Position numbers and translations under genes: made by a program. 64,000 bases of DNA, taken from NCBI GenBank assembly GCA_946902875.1, contig OX336338.1, forward strand, positions 10,221,971 through 10,285,970, written 5' to 3'. Source of the DNA: Nematopogon swammerdamellus. Taxonomy: Eukaryota; Arthropoda; Insecta; Lepidoptera; Adelidae. Positions 11,208-23,075 of the stretch are shown one piece after another. Within the stretch, counting starts at the first letter, position 1, and each line of letters starts with the position of its first letter. Under the pieces are notes generated by a model. That model was not told the DNA's origin. It did not search any database and saw nothing but the letters and a program-made list of their open reading frames with translations.

Positions 11208-14200
11208 TCAGTCGATCTCGAGCTTTCTGAAGCTGCCCTGTATTGAAGTGACATCTTTGGCGGCCGGCTTCGCTCTCGACGACTTAATGCCTCTCGTGCT
11301 GATGATCTCCATGAAGTCGAGGCCGAGAACCTTCAAATACAAGAAATATGAAATATTTATTTATGCCTTGTAGGTAAGTAAGAATATACAAAACATTAAA
11401 AACAGAGATTGTTATCAATATTTTAAGATTAAAGATGTGCTGGAGACTGACTTTGCTGAATCTAGTGCACACTTCAATACATTCAGTGCTGTGTTAAGGC
11501 CCTATACTATACATTATGAATGATTGATTTTAACCAATCAGAAAGCGTTTGGGAAAGCACCCGGCCCGGCCATTGGTAGTTAACGAGCGAGGTAACATCA
11601 GGTCAGAACATGGATAGGTGGCTGTTCGACCGTTGGAGGCTGACCGTGGTTTGGATTCCACATAAAACTGTAGGTCCCTTCTCTTACCTTACAGGTGGTA
11701 GGTTCCTGTAACCTACCGCACTGAATGAAATTGTCGGCTATGTAAATAGTTAGTGTTTTCCGTCCAGTCCAGCGTGGCCGGCACAAACAAAGGGAATCAC
11801 TGACATGGCACCTAGTTCACCAAGGTGTTGTGAATGTTGTATTGCAGGTGATGTAGCCAACCATATCAGCTAACATAAAAATTAAAATAGCTCTAGCGTG
11901 ACTAAAGCAATTTTTTTTTATTTTTTATACTCTACGTCCAATACGTTTTTATGAGAAAACTCATAGGCTCTTACATTTCCCGGCAGCAAATACCTAATGC
12001 GTGTCGTGTGTCGTGCTTTAGAAAGAGACAATCCGGTTGTAGAGCTCCATTCCTGTCGCATAGAGACGTGCGAGTTCGTGCGACAGAGACGGAGCTAGAA
12101 CTTGTAGACAACCGGGTGGTCTCTTTCTAAAGCTCGGCACGCATTATTTGCTGCCGGGAATTGTACATAATTTTTTAAATCGTGTTTTCAAAAAGCTACA
12201 GATATTATCTATCCTCTTTTTTTGATGTGGTGATATTTATGTATTTCTTTATTTAAAATATTGAATAAAATGTATTAGAATTAAATTACATAATGAAGAA
12301 CCTATTAAAATATACTAACACTAATTATGTGTATTTCTAACCCCTTATATGAAGTTCTAGAACGGAATATGTCAGGCAGCTATGTCAGGTGAGTTATGTT
12401 GATCTCTGAACTGATCTGAACTTTTACCTTGTATGTATGCAGTCTAATGTCGAAGCCTATATCCAGAATGTATTTATTTATATTTAGGCACTTAGGTATA
12501 GACCTATGCACCAGCTTATAACAAGGAGGTAAGTAGGAATACGAGTATGTACTTTTTTTTTATAGAAAGCGCGACATTTGTACCCGACTCCGAGCCACCC
12601 ATAGGTGTCCAACGACGCCCATGACATTCGGTTGTACGCGGGGGTTGCGAATGCCATGCCTGCCTGTCAGGTGCCTATTCACGCCTCTCTTAAAGGACCC
12701 GAAACGATACTTGGGGGAAAATATGTGGATTTAATGTTGGTCTGTTTACTTTTGATTTGTTTTAAACAAATTAAATGTTGTTGAATATTTTATAAATATT
12801 TAATTACCTTTGCTCGCTGGCCGGACAGCACCCCCTGCGTGTAGGCCTTCATATCTTCAACAGACGTGGCGCCGCCGTACACTGTGGGCAGGCAGCCAGC
12901 GTCCACTTTCTTGTGTAATGATTTCGTGGTGGAGTGGATCTGTAGGAACGCGATGAAGGTGTGAGCGGGCGCGGGAGTTAAGAATCTAGGGCTTGGTAAT
13001 TTTTCCATATTTTATACAATATTAAGTATAACGTCGATGGATTTCCACGTGCTACGGTTTTTACACACCCACCACTAATGCCTTTTCCACAATCAGTGGT
13101 TTTTCCATAAATTTCAGAAGATAAGCGAACAATGGTCGTTTAGTTTCAGATATAAAATCACCTTCGATGGAAACGAAAATGTTTCATCATAAATTAAATG
13201 GAATCTATGTTTCTATTGAGCCTGAAACAAAGCCATAAAATTGTAGGTAGGTTTATGTTTGGGATTTTTTTTAAATTATTGTAATTAAGTAAGTATAGGT
13301 AGGTGTGCCTATGTTTGAAAATTTGTGTGCGTTCTAACGGAGCTGAAATGGTCACAATTTGCAATAAAAATTAATAAGAACCATCCCGATTACACCAGCT
13401 TTCTAATAAAAAAGCCGCATCCAAATCGGTCCATCCGTTTGGGAGCTACGATGCCACAGCAGGCAGACACACCCATACACACATACAACACACACGTTAA
13501 ACTTATAATAACACCCCTCCGTTTGCGTCTGGGTTTAAAAAGAACGTTTTTAGGCACTAACGTGTAGTCTGTTGACCATCTTGGGTGAGACTTTGCTGCA
13601 TGCGAAGTCCAGTACATACTTGATCGTGTTTGGTATGTTGATCAGGTGAACCTCCTTGTGTCGCATTGGTATCGATTGCTGCGGACATAGAGTTACAATT
13701 ACTTTGTAGTTACGGTAGAGAAGTTTTATAGGCTCTCATTTTCATTGATAAAAAATGTATATTTCCTATTATGGGAGTCCCATTAGTCTGTCAGTCATGC
13801 TGGTGACAAAGCAAGTTAAAAATAAAATAAATAAGAATGGTCAAATGAATGAATCTTTATCCACAATATCATCCTGACCTGGTCAGAAAATACACAAAAA
13901 TAATTAAATACCTCAAAAGCAAGAAATCGCGTCAAAATATATGAATAGCGAAATGCAGCTGACAGTTTGCTGCTATCATATCATAATATGATATAATGTT
14001 GATACCTCAAACAAAGTCCTTGCTTTGTGCTGATGATATAATACATAATCGTATACTTTTATGACATATGTCACGGTGCTGGCTGGCATATGGGCGGTTG
14101 ATGAAAGGTTAATCTGTAGAAGGCTTTATCTCAATCGAGTGAACATACCGTAGATGAGGAGCATACCTCTCCCCACTTCATGAGCCTGGCGAAGTGTATG

Positions 14201-16861
14201 GGGTTCCATGCGGTGATGTGCGCCGCGGAGACTCCCGCGCCGTCCCCCACGTGCGTGAACCCCATCACTTGGTTCTCTTGCTCCTCCAGAAGACTCTCGT
14301 ATATGAGGAGGTGGACTCGCGCCATGTCCCAACAGCTGTACTTGCACGCGTCGAATTTGCCTAAGCATGGCGCAAAACGGGCCCCGATGCGGTTAACTTG
14401 CCTTAGTTAAATACAAGAGTGTAGATTCATTCGTGTTCTTAAGAACTAGGCTGTCCTAGATCAGAACGAGTGTTCTTAAGAACTAGGCTGTCCTAGTTCA
14501 GAATGAGTGTTCTTAAGAACTAGGCTGTCCTAGATCAGAACCATCAAAGAAGTCAAATCAATGAGAAATGTCAAAGAAGTCGGGCATCCGCAAGAAAATT
14601 GACACCCGACTATTATACAGGCTGTTCGGCACATAACAAAAATTGTTTTTAGGTAAGTGGGGTCATTTGCAAGGTTTTGACCAATGATACCTTTTGTCAG
14701 ATGTCACGTGGTATCGAGCTAAAATTTTTTTTCTTTATTTTTGAAAATTACAAACCCTTGTAACTTTTTTGTTTACGATTGTATCAGCACTAAATAAAAT
14801 TTATTGGACTTTACGATGTATCTTTGTTCTAGACAAAATATAATTTCATTAAGTTGTAATCATGTAGGTACACACACTCTAAGAAATCGCCTCTCGTGCA
14901 TTTACTTAAACACGCTGTTTCCTAAATAATCACAATTTTTACACTTAACAAGCAACTTTTGCTTTTGCCTTTTTTATTATGAGTTTAAAACATTTAACTT
15001 CCTTCATACTTATGTTTTCAGGAGGAACATTTATTTATGATCTCAACATAATATAAAGTTGCGGAATAAAGTTTCAATTCAGGCACAGAACTGAATCACC
15101 TTCGATGAACACAAAGCGAAAAACTACGAGTAAGTATTTGCGAAAAGCGGTGTCACTTGGTTAGTTCAGGTTAGGTATTAGTTAAGTATGTTAGTTAGTT
15201 ATACAAAGGTAAGAGAAATATACCTCTTAGGTTTAATAGTATATCCGCACAGATATCCGATTATTAGAACAAGATATAGATAATATATGTTGTGCCCAAT
15301 AGTACACAAAATAAGCGTTTGCTATACCTATAACAACAAACAACCTATGTAACAAACATTAATACACATTAATATCTACATAAATCAACTCAACAATTCG
15401 CTTCAACTATTTTAATCGCAGAGCCATTGAACAACCTGTGCTAGATACAAGTGCGTGTACTGTGTAGGTAGGTAGCCTGTATATTTCGTGAAATGATATA
15501 ATTTAGAACGGAGAGGAGATATTTACATATGCTATCTGTAAACACTATATTCACACGATATATAATTGAAACTAGTACCTAGTAATAAACATTTTACAGT
15601 TTGACGAAATATTAAATTACATAAGTTCTAAAATCTGATAAGTAACTTACCCATGTCATAGATTATTACTTTGCGTCCCTGAGAATCGCGAACTGGGGAG
15701 ATCACAATATACCTGAAATAGAAGAGTAATATCCTATACAAAAATACACTTTGAAACATTGTCTTTAATCAGGTTGCTGTCTTATGCCGCAGCGAAGGCA
15801 GAAAAAGCGAAATTAGATAAATAAATTATGGAATAATGATTACAATTAAAAGTTTAAGATTAATACCTATTCTAAAAATTTTAATGAGAGTGCCTATGTC
15901 TTTCTTCTCTCTTCTAAGTTCTTGGAGAGTTGGAGAGTGTATACGCAAGCAATAGTCCACAGTTGTGGGTATGTATATAGCATGATATGATACACATAAG
16001 ATAGTAAAAGTCAAGAAGGCAACGATATAATTTATTTTTATTTATTTATTTACAATACATTATTAGTAAATGAATTTCGCCATATGGAGAGCCGAAGAAA
16101 CACTCACCCGCTGGCGATAATTTCCTTCAGGTTAGCATCTTCGCAGTCCAAGGCGAGCGAAATGTCCGGATAGTACTTGCGCAGATTGAGGTACTTCAGA
16201 AGAGTCTGCTGCGCCATGGGGAGGCTGTACTTCTTCTGACGAAGGAATCGAAGGAGGAAAGTGTCATCTGCAAGCAGATATACACACGTAACCCGAAAAC
16301 TGCAGTTTATTAAATTGTGCAGTTCAAAGACCTCAAACTGTCAGGTACGTATCCAGAAATCGAAGCGAAATAAAGTGTCTAAAAGAAAGCTCAACACTGC
16401 GGCGTCGCGGCGGAGGCAGTTCAGTTCAGTTCATAATGGTTTCTTATTAAGATGTGGTTTAGGAGGCTACAGACTCATACATACACATTCCATCTAACTC
16501 CCTAACCAAATCTTTAAAACGTGTATTTGGTAAGTCGGTACGCCAGCTATCTCTATGAAAATTTTCCGATCTAGAGGAGACTGGATTATGTGCTTAAGCA
16601 TAAAGACCACCAACAAACAAAACTTAGCAGTAGCGACTCACCAAGCCTGACATTCTTAACATCAGCATTCTGGGTGAGCCATGTCCTCAAATGCTGCAGA
16701 GCCTGTTCCCTGGTGGCAATTGTCTCGCGAAGTTCCCGCGCGGCGACACTGGCCACGGCCGAAAGCAGAGGCGTTGGCAGAGGGACCTTGGAGCAATTAT
16801 CTTCGCACTTGTCGGAGCTCCACGCCTGGTTAACTGTCATCAGGATGCGTGTCGTCGTCAT
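11208..16861 (-). CDS. CRAL-TRIO lipid-transfer protein (alpha-TTP/clavesin type), seven coding exons
   Basis: Coding exons on the minus strand: 16861-16642, 16267-16108, 15712-15651, 14396-14167, 13678-13562, 12939-12808 and 11330-11208. All borders are GT-AG and all phases fit, giving 347 residues. Residues about 41-127 are the CRAL-TRIO N-terminal helical domain (LRETIATREQALQHLRTWL, then DDTFLLRFLRQKKYSLPMAQ). The lipid-binding CRAL-TRIO fold follows: GYIVISPVRDSQGRKVIIYD, HLLIYESLLEEQENQVMGF, EVHLINIPNTIKYVLDFACS, KSLHKKVDAGCLPTVYGG, where LPTVYGG corresponds to the conserved LP.EYGG. Members of this family are cytosolic carriers of tocopherol, retinoids or phosphoinositides; the ligand here is unknown. 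ATG 16861 lies 12 bases inside an exon whose acceptor ends at 16874, so a non-coding 5' exon must exist further upstream; I cannot locate it. Confidence 0.93.
11597..11884 (+). mobile_element. SINE copy in the last intron of the CRAL-TRIO gene
   Basis: It lacks the tRNA-like head and starts within the 5S-like/second segment (GGCTGTTCGACCGTTGGAGG). It then shows the GGTGGTAGG body and ends GTGATGTAGCCAACCATATC. It is antisense to the host gene and lies between its last two exons. Confidence 0.7.
11972..12172. mobile_element. Hairpin MITE, about 200 bp
   Basis: TTCCCGGCAGCAAATA at the left end and TATTTGCTGCCGGGAA at the right end are inverted. The complementarity continues inward through GTGCTTTAGAAAGAGAC and its partner with few mismatches, so most of the element can fold into one stem. 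It is non-coding and lies in an intron of the CRAL-TRIO gene. Confidence 0.75.
12560..12715 (-). mobile_element. Jockey/R1-like 3' fragment
   Basis: This is a short truncated copy of the family at 56500-56815 (GGTGTCCAACGACGCCCAT, GTCAGGTGCCTATTCACGCC). A T run at 12550-12558 corresponds to its poly-A tail. It lies in the CRAL-TRIO gene intron, about 90 bp from the exon ending at 12808. Confidence 0.65.
14433..14543. repeat. 37-bp tandem repeat, three copies
   Basis: Units starting GTGTTCTTAAGAACTAGG begin at 14433, 14470 and 14507, exactly 37 bp apart. Each contains the palindrome GTTCTTAAGAAC and a CTAGG..CCTAG pair. The array starts 37 bp from the acceptor end of the CRAL-TRIO exon at 14396. 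Confidence 0.9.
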
Positions 16862-17385
16862 CCTGGAGCGGGTCTGCGGATGAGGAACAAAACCTATTGT
16901 ACATACAAATATTGATTGCTAATATAAATAATACATAAAACATAAGCGTGGCCATTCAGCGAGGGAACGCTGCTTCAGTCACAATGGAAGAGCTTTTTAT
17001 TTAAATTTAGTTATTAGTTTGATTATATATTGTTGTTTTTTTTATGTTTTTAATAATATTATTGTAATTATGTTTTAATAAACACATGTTATATATCTGT
17101 AAGTATACAATACATATCTTATTTATTAGCATATTATATTCTGTATTAGTGCTGCACTCTCGCTATAAACGCGAGAACCGCTAGCTAAGTCGCGAGGCAA
17201 ACGGCCTGGATTTGAATGCGGACTTCTGGCCGAATATTAGTTGTAATTTCGCTAAGATTGCGGCTAATGTCAGAGGTCTATAGGTTCAAATATAAAGCAA
17301 TCACAAAGTGCACATTAGACTATGATATTACTATGGCACACTTAAAAAGAGAATGTACGTACACCTCTTGCTTGTGTAACCTACT

Positions 17386-17416
17386 ACCTGGTTATTTAAA
17401 GAAAGGGATTGAAAAT
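17386..17416. mobile_element. Single terminus of the 30-bp-TIR MITE family
   Basis: ACCTGGTTATTTAAAGAAAG and the following bases are the same as the left terminus of the MITE at 4987-5207. I found no opposite end nearby, so it is a fragment or a diverged copy. Confidence 0.6.
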
Positions 17417-17576
17417 TGCGGAGGATTCCTAAAAATAGGAAGAGAGAGGCAAATTTTGCCTAATAAGGCAAACATAAGTTTAAGGGCTCGTACCCATACT
17501 ACGTGACCGATTTTAGGCCACTTTTTGCCCCCCCCCCCCTCTCCCCCTCCTTGTGGCCTACCGTGGTATGTGCTGA

Positions 17577-17826
17577 CCCCCCCCCCCCCCCCCCCCCCAT
17601 TTTCACGTAGTAAATTTCTTTAATAAGAATCGCTATTTTTGGCCTATTTCATCAATCCGCTCTGGCTGCCACGCGCGGCTAGGCGGATTGGAGTGTGGGT
17701 GCCGCCGTGCCGAGGTACCGAGCTGCTCGCTGAACTCGCGCGCGTACGGTGGCGCGAAAGCTTCAACACTCACATTACGTACGACGAATATATTTAAATT
17801 GACCGCGTGAATAATACGTGACTGAC

Positions 17827-17858
<32 letters not shown>
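17577..17858. repeat. Two long poly-C runs
   Basis: Runs of 22 C (17577-17598) and 29 C (17830-17858), plus a shorter 12-C run at 17528-17539, lie within 330 bp. They are separated by GC-rich sequence. They lie about 0.6-1 kb downstream of the stop codon of the single-exon gene on the minus strand. Confidence 0.9.
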
Positions 17859-17861
<3 letters not shown>

Positions 17862-18483
17862 GAATGGATGATTTCCGAAATTTTTCCTACAGCTGGAGTG
17901 GATTACTGCTTTCCGACTTGGCATAAACACTGTGGAGTGTGTGGTGAAGTTATCTTGTTACCACACCTTGAAATCAAATACTGAAACATGCTTGCCGCCC
18001 GCGCAGCTCGCCGCCAGAGTCCATCGTTCTCGTCTCTAGTCAGTATGGTCACAGCTTCGATCACGGAAAATGTTCGAACGAAAGAGGATATTAACCGCTA
18101 CGCTTTGTACCTACCATGTGCTACCATAGATACCCAGCCAAGCAGCAAGACCAACTAGGTCAGTTGAGATGTTTGAAAAATTCCGGTCTCTAAATATTCC
18201 TAACAAAATGGTAGCAATAAAAAATTACGTGAAAGACGCCTTGTACATAATTAGGTAGTTTTGTATTGAGAAATAAAACGCGTCGTACCCGCCATATATA
18301 ATTGCATAATATGAACTACTTTAAGACAATAATTTTGCATAACTCATCACAATAAATAGGTAATTATTTGATGCTAAACTTACCAAGGTACATACAAACT
18401 AGCAAAGGTTCAAAGTGCTATTGGAATAAGAATAATTAATATTCATAGTCGACATAATGGTTGAGTAAATATTGACGAAGGTG

Positions 18484-19212
18484 CTATTTAGAGGATATTG
18501 TGCCGGGTTTGTTGATTTGTGCGGCGAGGTCGGGCGGCAGGCCGGCGGCGACGACGCCGACCGTCTCCGCGACGGCGGCGCTCCAGGTGGCCGGCGGGCC
18601 GAACGCGTTCTCGTGCACGGCCAGCGCCGCCAGGCCTCGCAGCACCTCGCTGCTGCAGCCCGACAGCTCGGCGAGGGCGGAGGCCGCCTCGCGGTACGCC
18701 GCCGGGTGGATCCTCTCCACCTCGCTCCTGTTGAAGGCGCAGAGGATCTGCCGCAACGCGACCAGGTCGTAGTAGGTGAAGTCCTCGGGCTCCTTGCCGC
18801 CCCAGTCGTCGCGCACGCGCTCCGCGATCGCAGCCAGCTGCTGCGGGGAGAGGTTGTAGTTGAAGCCGAAGTTCTGGACGACGTCGACACTGCTCAGTGA
18901 GATGTTGAGGTAGTGGTCGGGCTCGAGCGCGGGCGTCACCCAGTGGAGGAGGGCGAGCTTGTCGTCGGGCACGTTAGCCACGCCCTCGTAGAACTTCACA
19001 ACGCTCTGCCATATGAACTGCGCCTCGGCGAGCGGCAGCGCTTCCTTGCCGAGGTGTGCCACGCACTCCACGATCTCCTTCGGCGGCGCCGTCCTCAGCT
19101 CCGCCACGCTCCATTTCTTGTTCTCGGGAGCTTCCAAGATCTCGTTACAAGTGAGACAGTGACCGAAGCCTAAGAACAGCAGACAGAGGAGAGGCGACGC
19201 CGTCAGCGACAT
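18484..19212 (-). CDS. Secreted single-exon protein, faintly mesothelin/otoancorin-like
   Basis: An uninterrupted minus-strand frame of 242 residues with a signal peptide (MSLTASPLLCLLFLGFGHCL). The mature chain is helical in character, with Cys at 22, 50, 158 and 186 and possible N-glycosylation at N103 (NIS) and N161 (NRS). Patterns such as WSVAELRTAPPKEIVECVAH and LSPQQLAAIAERVRDDW recall the short helical repeats of the mesothelin/stereocilin/otoancorin superfamily (W..AEL..LPP..V..C...LG). This is a motif impression, not a demonstrated homology. The coding region is very GC-rich, unlike its AT-rich surroundings. A TATA box sits upstream at 19281-19287. The nearest gene, the CRAL-TRIO gene, is on the same strand 1.6 kb downstream with no sign of co-transcription. 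Confidence 0.78.
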   Translation of the reverse strand: MSLTASPLLCLLFLGFGHCLTCNEILEAPENKKWSVAELRTAPPKEIVECVAHLGKEALPLAEAQFIWQSVVKFYEGVANVPDDKLALLHWVTPALEPDHYLNISLSSVDVVQNFGFNYNLSPQQLAAIAERVRDDWGGKEPEDFTYYDLVALRQILCAFNRSEVERIHPAAYREAASALAELSGCSSEVLRGLAALAVHENAFGPPATWSAAVAETVGVVAAGLPPDLAAQINKPGTISSK

Positions 19213-19280
19213 CCTGAGAACTGTGCAGCAGATAATAAACTGGTGACTCTTTTCATAGACTTCCCTCCCACGCAGCCCTT

Positions 19281-19287
19281 ATTTATA
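19281..19287 (-). promoter_or_regulatory. TATA box of the single-exon secreted-protein gene
   Basis: TATAAAT on the minus strand, 69 bases from the ATG (19212). A start site 30-40 bases downstream would give a 5' UTR of about 35-45 bases. A loosely initiator-like GTCACCAG occurs at about 19240-19248. Confidence 0.6.
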
Positions 19288-19539
19288 CTGTTTGGAAAAT
19301 TTAACGGGAGCCCGGTAAATTTTTAATGTTTAGGTCTCGTTTTCAACAGCTTAGCCCTTGTCGTGTGCAATGTAATATCTGCGCGTAGATAACAGAATTT
19401 ACTTAGACACGTATATCAAACAAAATACCGCCAAGTTGGAGCACCTAGTGGTCCAGCGATGTTAGTAATACTTTACCTAGCTGTAAGCGAATTAAGTTCT
19501 ATACGCGATAAGGTAGTGTACCACTTTATTTCTCTAATT

Positions 19540-19720
19540 ACTAAGCCTCCGAAGTCTGTTTGTCCGAGGTCTATATCTTTTGTACAGTAATAGCTAATCG
19601 GTTGAATTTTTCAAAAAAATATGTGCTATTTACCTAGTCTGTGGTGCTATTATGGTGGATATAACAAATAATAAAAAAAGAAACCGTAAAAAATTAACGG
19701 TCCCCATACAAGAATCATGA
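19540..19720 (+). repeat. Dispersed lepidopteran repeat (GTGGATATAACAAATAATAA family)
   Basis: It shares the order GTCCGAGG, TATCT...TAATAG, then TATTATGGTGGATATAACAA and A-rich sequence with copies at 54250-54445 (+) and 48650-48815 (-). It is non-coding. The parent element is not visible. Confidence 0.55.
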
Positions 19721-20570
19721 TATGGAAATCTCGATGCGCGAGTTCTCCTCGCACTTGGCTGGTTTTTGTGTAGCCGGGCGCAGCTAAGTTGGGCCGCGTC
19801 TAGTTTGTGCTGCGCGCGGCGGGGCGGGGGCGGGCATGTGCGGGCTTCTGTCCGAGTAGTGTTTAGATATTGATGTTTTAATTAATTACAGATTCATGGA
19901 GAAGTTTACTCCTTGTTGTCTAGGGTTGGAACACGCGAGGTCGCGTGCTCAGTAAAGGCCTGATAATATGACGTCAAAATGTATCGATATACGTACTTCA
20001 TACGTAAATACTTCTTTTCATCCCCTTAGGGGTTTAATTTCTAAATTTTATTTTGAAATGACGCCTCCATTATTAGAATATTCTCACCAAATATAGATCC
20101 TGCGGTTTAGTCTTGCCGCAGTCAGTCAGGATTTGTACTGTCTGACTGACTTTCACAAATTAAGTCTATACCTGGGCAACCGAGCTTCGCTTGGCGTTTA
20201 CACCTATCAATCTAGTATAGATACACTTGAAAAATCAGTATTACATAAATACATAATTTAATTTAATACAAAATTTCATTCAAATCGTTGGAGCCGTTTC
20301 CGAGAAATCAAGTTTAGCTCACTTAAAGCACAGCATATATATGGCTAAAGCAGTATGGAAACTAGGCCTATTTGTTAAAATAAGTACCTACGCTCCATTG
20401 GAGCGTTAGGGATGTCAATCAAATTTTTTTGTAAAATTGTAAAATTATTATTCATTAAAACATTTATTTAGGTTATGTAATGTAATGATCAAATAATCAA
20501 TATAATCAATCATCAATAATAAGTTCAAAACGTGGTTGCTATAAATATGAATTGATATAACTTTTCTCGA

Positions 20571-21780
20571 CTTTTGTCAACTTTTATTAACTTTTGTAAA
20601 TTGCTTACAACTTTTGTCAGCTCTTGTCAACCATTGTAAATGTTTGTCAACTTTTCTCATCTTTTGCCAATTTCAGTCATCTTTTATCGACTGTTGTCAA
20701 GTCTTTTCAATGTTTGTCAACCTTGGTAAACTTTCGTCAGCTTTCGTCAACATTTGTCAACTTTTGTCAACTTTCATCGACTGTTGTCAACTCTTGTCAA
20801 TGTTTGTCAACCTTGGTCAACTTTTGTCAACTTTCGTCAACATTTGTCATCTTTTGTCAACTTTTATCGACTGTTGTCAACTCTTGTCAATCTTTGTCAA
20901 CCTTGGTCAACTTTTGTCAACTTTCGTCAACATTTGTCGACTTTTGTCATCTTTTGTCAACGTTTGTCAACTTTTGTCTATTTTTCCCGATTTTTGTGAA
21001 ATTATAGCCACTTTCGTCATCTTTTATCAACTTTTCTCATCTTTTATCAACTTTTCTCATCTTTTGCCAACTTCTGTCAGCTTTTGTCAACTTTTATCGA
21101 CTGTTGTCAACTCTTGTCAAGTTTTGTAAACTTTTGAGAACTTTTATCAACTCTCGGTAACTTATGTCAACTCTTGTCAACTTTTGTCAACATTTGTCAA
21201 CTTTTGTCAACTTTCGTCAACTTTTGTCAACTTTTGTCAACTTTCGTCAACGTTTGTCTACTTTTATGGCTTTTGTCGACTTTTGTTAACTTATAGCCAC
21301 TTTCGTCATATTTTGTCAATTTTTGCCAACTTCTATCAGCTTTTGTAAATTTTAACGACTGTTGTCAACTTTCGGAAATTTTTGTCAACTTTTGCCAACT
21401 TCTGTCACTTTTATGAACTTAGGCCAGCTTTCGTCAACTTTTGTCAACTTTCGTTATCTTTTGTGAACTTTTACTGACTTCTGTCAACTTTTACCACTAT
21501 TGTCAACTTTTGCCAAGTTCTGTCACTTTTATGAACTTTTGTCAGCTTTCGTGAACTTTTGTCAACTCTTGTCAACGTTTGTCAACTTTCGTCAACTATT
21601 GTTAATTAATGTCACCAAGTATTGTCAACTTTTTTCATATTTTGTAAACGTTTGTCAACTTATGTCAGCTGTTTGTCAACTTTCGTCAACTTTTCCCATC
21701 TTTTGTCCAGTTTGTCAACTTTCGTTAACTCTTGTCAACTTTAGTCAACTTATGTAAACTCTTGTCTTTGTCAACTCCTT
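20571..21780 (+). repeat. Decamer array, CTTTTGTCAA orientation
   Basis: The unit CTTTTGTCAA and variants (CTTTCGTCAA, CATTTGTCAA, CTGTTGTCAA, CCTTGGTCAA) run almost without a break. A higher-order period of 90 bp (nine decamers) is marked by ATCGACTGTT recurring at about 20687, 20777 and 20867. Because the unit is 10 bp and free of stops, all three frames stay open and read as a ten-residue repeat. Confidence 0.95.
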
Positions 21781-21782
21781 GT

Positions 21783-23075
21783 TAACGAAAGCTGACAAAA
21801 GTTCATAAAAGTGACAAAAGTTGACAACAGTGGTTAAAATATGATAAAAGCTGACAAAAGCTGAGAGAAGTTTGCAAAAGTTGACAAAAGATGACGAAAG
21901 TGGCTATAAGTTCACAAAAGTCGAGAAAAGTATACAAAAGTTGACAAACGTTGACAAAAGATGACAAAATGTTGACGAAAGTTGACTAAGGTTGACAAAC
22001 AACCACAACAGTTGACAACAGTCAATAAAAGTTGACAAATATTGACGAAAGTTGACAAAAGTTGACCAAGGTTAGGTTGACACGTGGACACGAGTTGACA
22101 ACAGTCGATAAAAGTTGACACAGGTCGATAAAAGTTGACAAAAGATGAAAAAAGTTGAAAAATATTGACGAAAGTTGACAAAAGTTGACCAAGGTTGACA
22201 AACATTGACAAGGGTTGACAACAGTCGATAAAAGTTGACAAAAGGTAACAGAAGTGGGCAAAGATAAGAAAAGTTGACAAACGTTGACAAGAGTTGACAT
22301 AAGTTACCGAGAGTTGACAAAAGTTCTCAAAAGTTTACAAACTTGACAAGAGTTGACAACAGTTGATAAAAGTTGACAAAAGGTGACAGAGGTTGGCAAA
22401 AGATGAGAAAAGTTGACAAAAGTTGACAAGAGTTGACATAAGTTACCGACAGTTGACAAAAGTTCTCAAAAGTTTACAAACTTGACAAGAGTTGACAACA
22501 GTCGATACAAGTTGACAAAAGGTGACAGAAGTTGGCAAAAGATAAGAAAAGTTGACAAAAGTTGACAAGAGTTGACATAAGTTACCGAGAGTTGGCAAAA
22601 GTTCTCAAAAGTTTACAAAACTTGACAAGAGTTGACAACAGTCGATAAAAGTTGACCAAAGGTGACAGAAGTTGGCAAAAGATGAGAAAAGTTGACAAGA
22701 GTTGACATAAGTTACCGAGAGTTGACAAAAGTTCTCAAAAGTTTACAAAACTTGACAAGAGTTGACAACAGTCGATAAAAGTTGACAAAAGGTAACAGAA
22801 GTTGGCAAAAGATGAGAAAAGTTGACAAAAGTTGACAAGAGTTGACATAAGTTACCGAGAGTTGACAAAAGTTCTCAAAAGTTTACAAAACTTGACAAGA
22901 GTTGACAACAGTCGATAAAAGTTGACAAAAGGTGACAGAAGTTGGCAAAAGATGAGAAAAGTTGACAAGAGTTGACAACAGTCGATAAAAGTTGACAAAA
23001 TGTGACAGAAGTTGGCAAAAGTTGACAAATGTTGTCAACATTTGTCAAAAGTTAATATAAAGTGACAACAGTCGA
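21783..23075 (-). repeat. Decamer array, reversed (TTGACAAAAG) orientation
   Basis: This is the same unit on the opposite strand. The first part mirrors the left arm at about 21490-21555 (GCTGACAAAAGTTCATAAAA), leaving roughly 225 bp of left-type array as an unpaired centre. Further on, a higher-order unit of 139-140 bp is marked by GTTACCGA at 22303, 22442, 22581, 22711 and 22851. One of these spacings is 130 bp, a loss of exactly one decamer. Confidence 0.95.

Noticed and set aside
18399..18900. Other open frames overlapping the single-exon secreted-protein gene
   Set aside because: Low-complexity Arg/Ser/Ala-rich translations of a GC-rich coding region in other frames. The 242-residue frame has the signal peptide and upstream TATA.
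20614..22320. Long open frames reading STFVNFCQLL-type repeats on both strands
   Set aside because: They follow automatically from a stop-free 10-bp unit, are open in all three frames, and lack start context, introns or other coding signs.
20571..23075. CRISPR-like array
   Set aside because: Units are contiguous decamers without unique spacers, in an insect genome.
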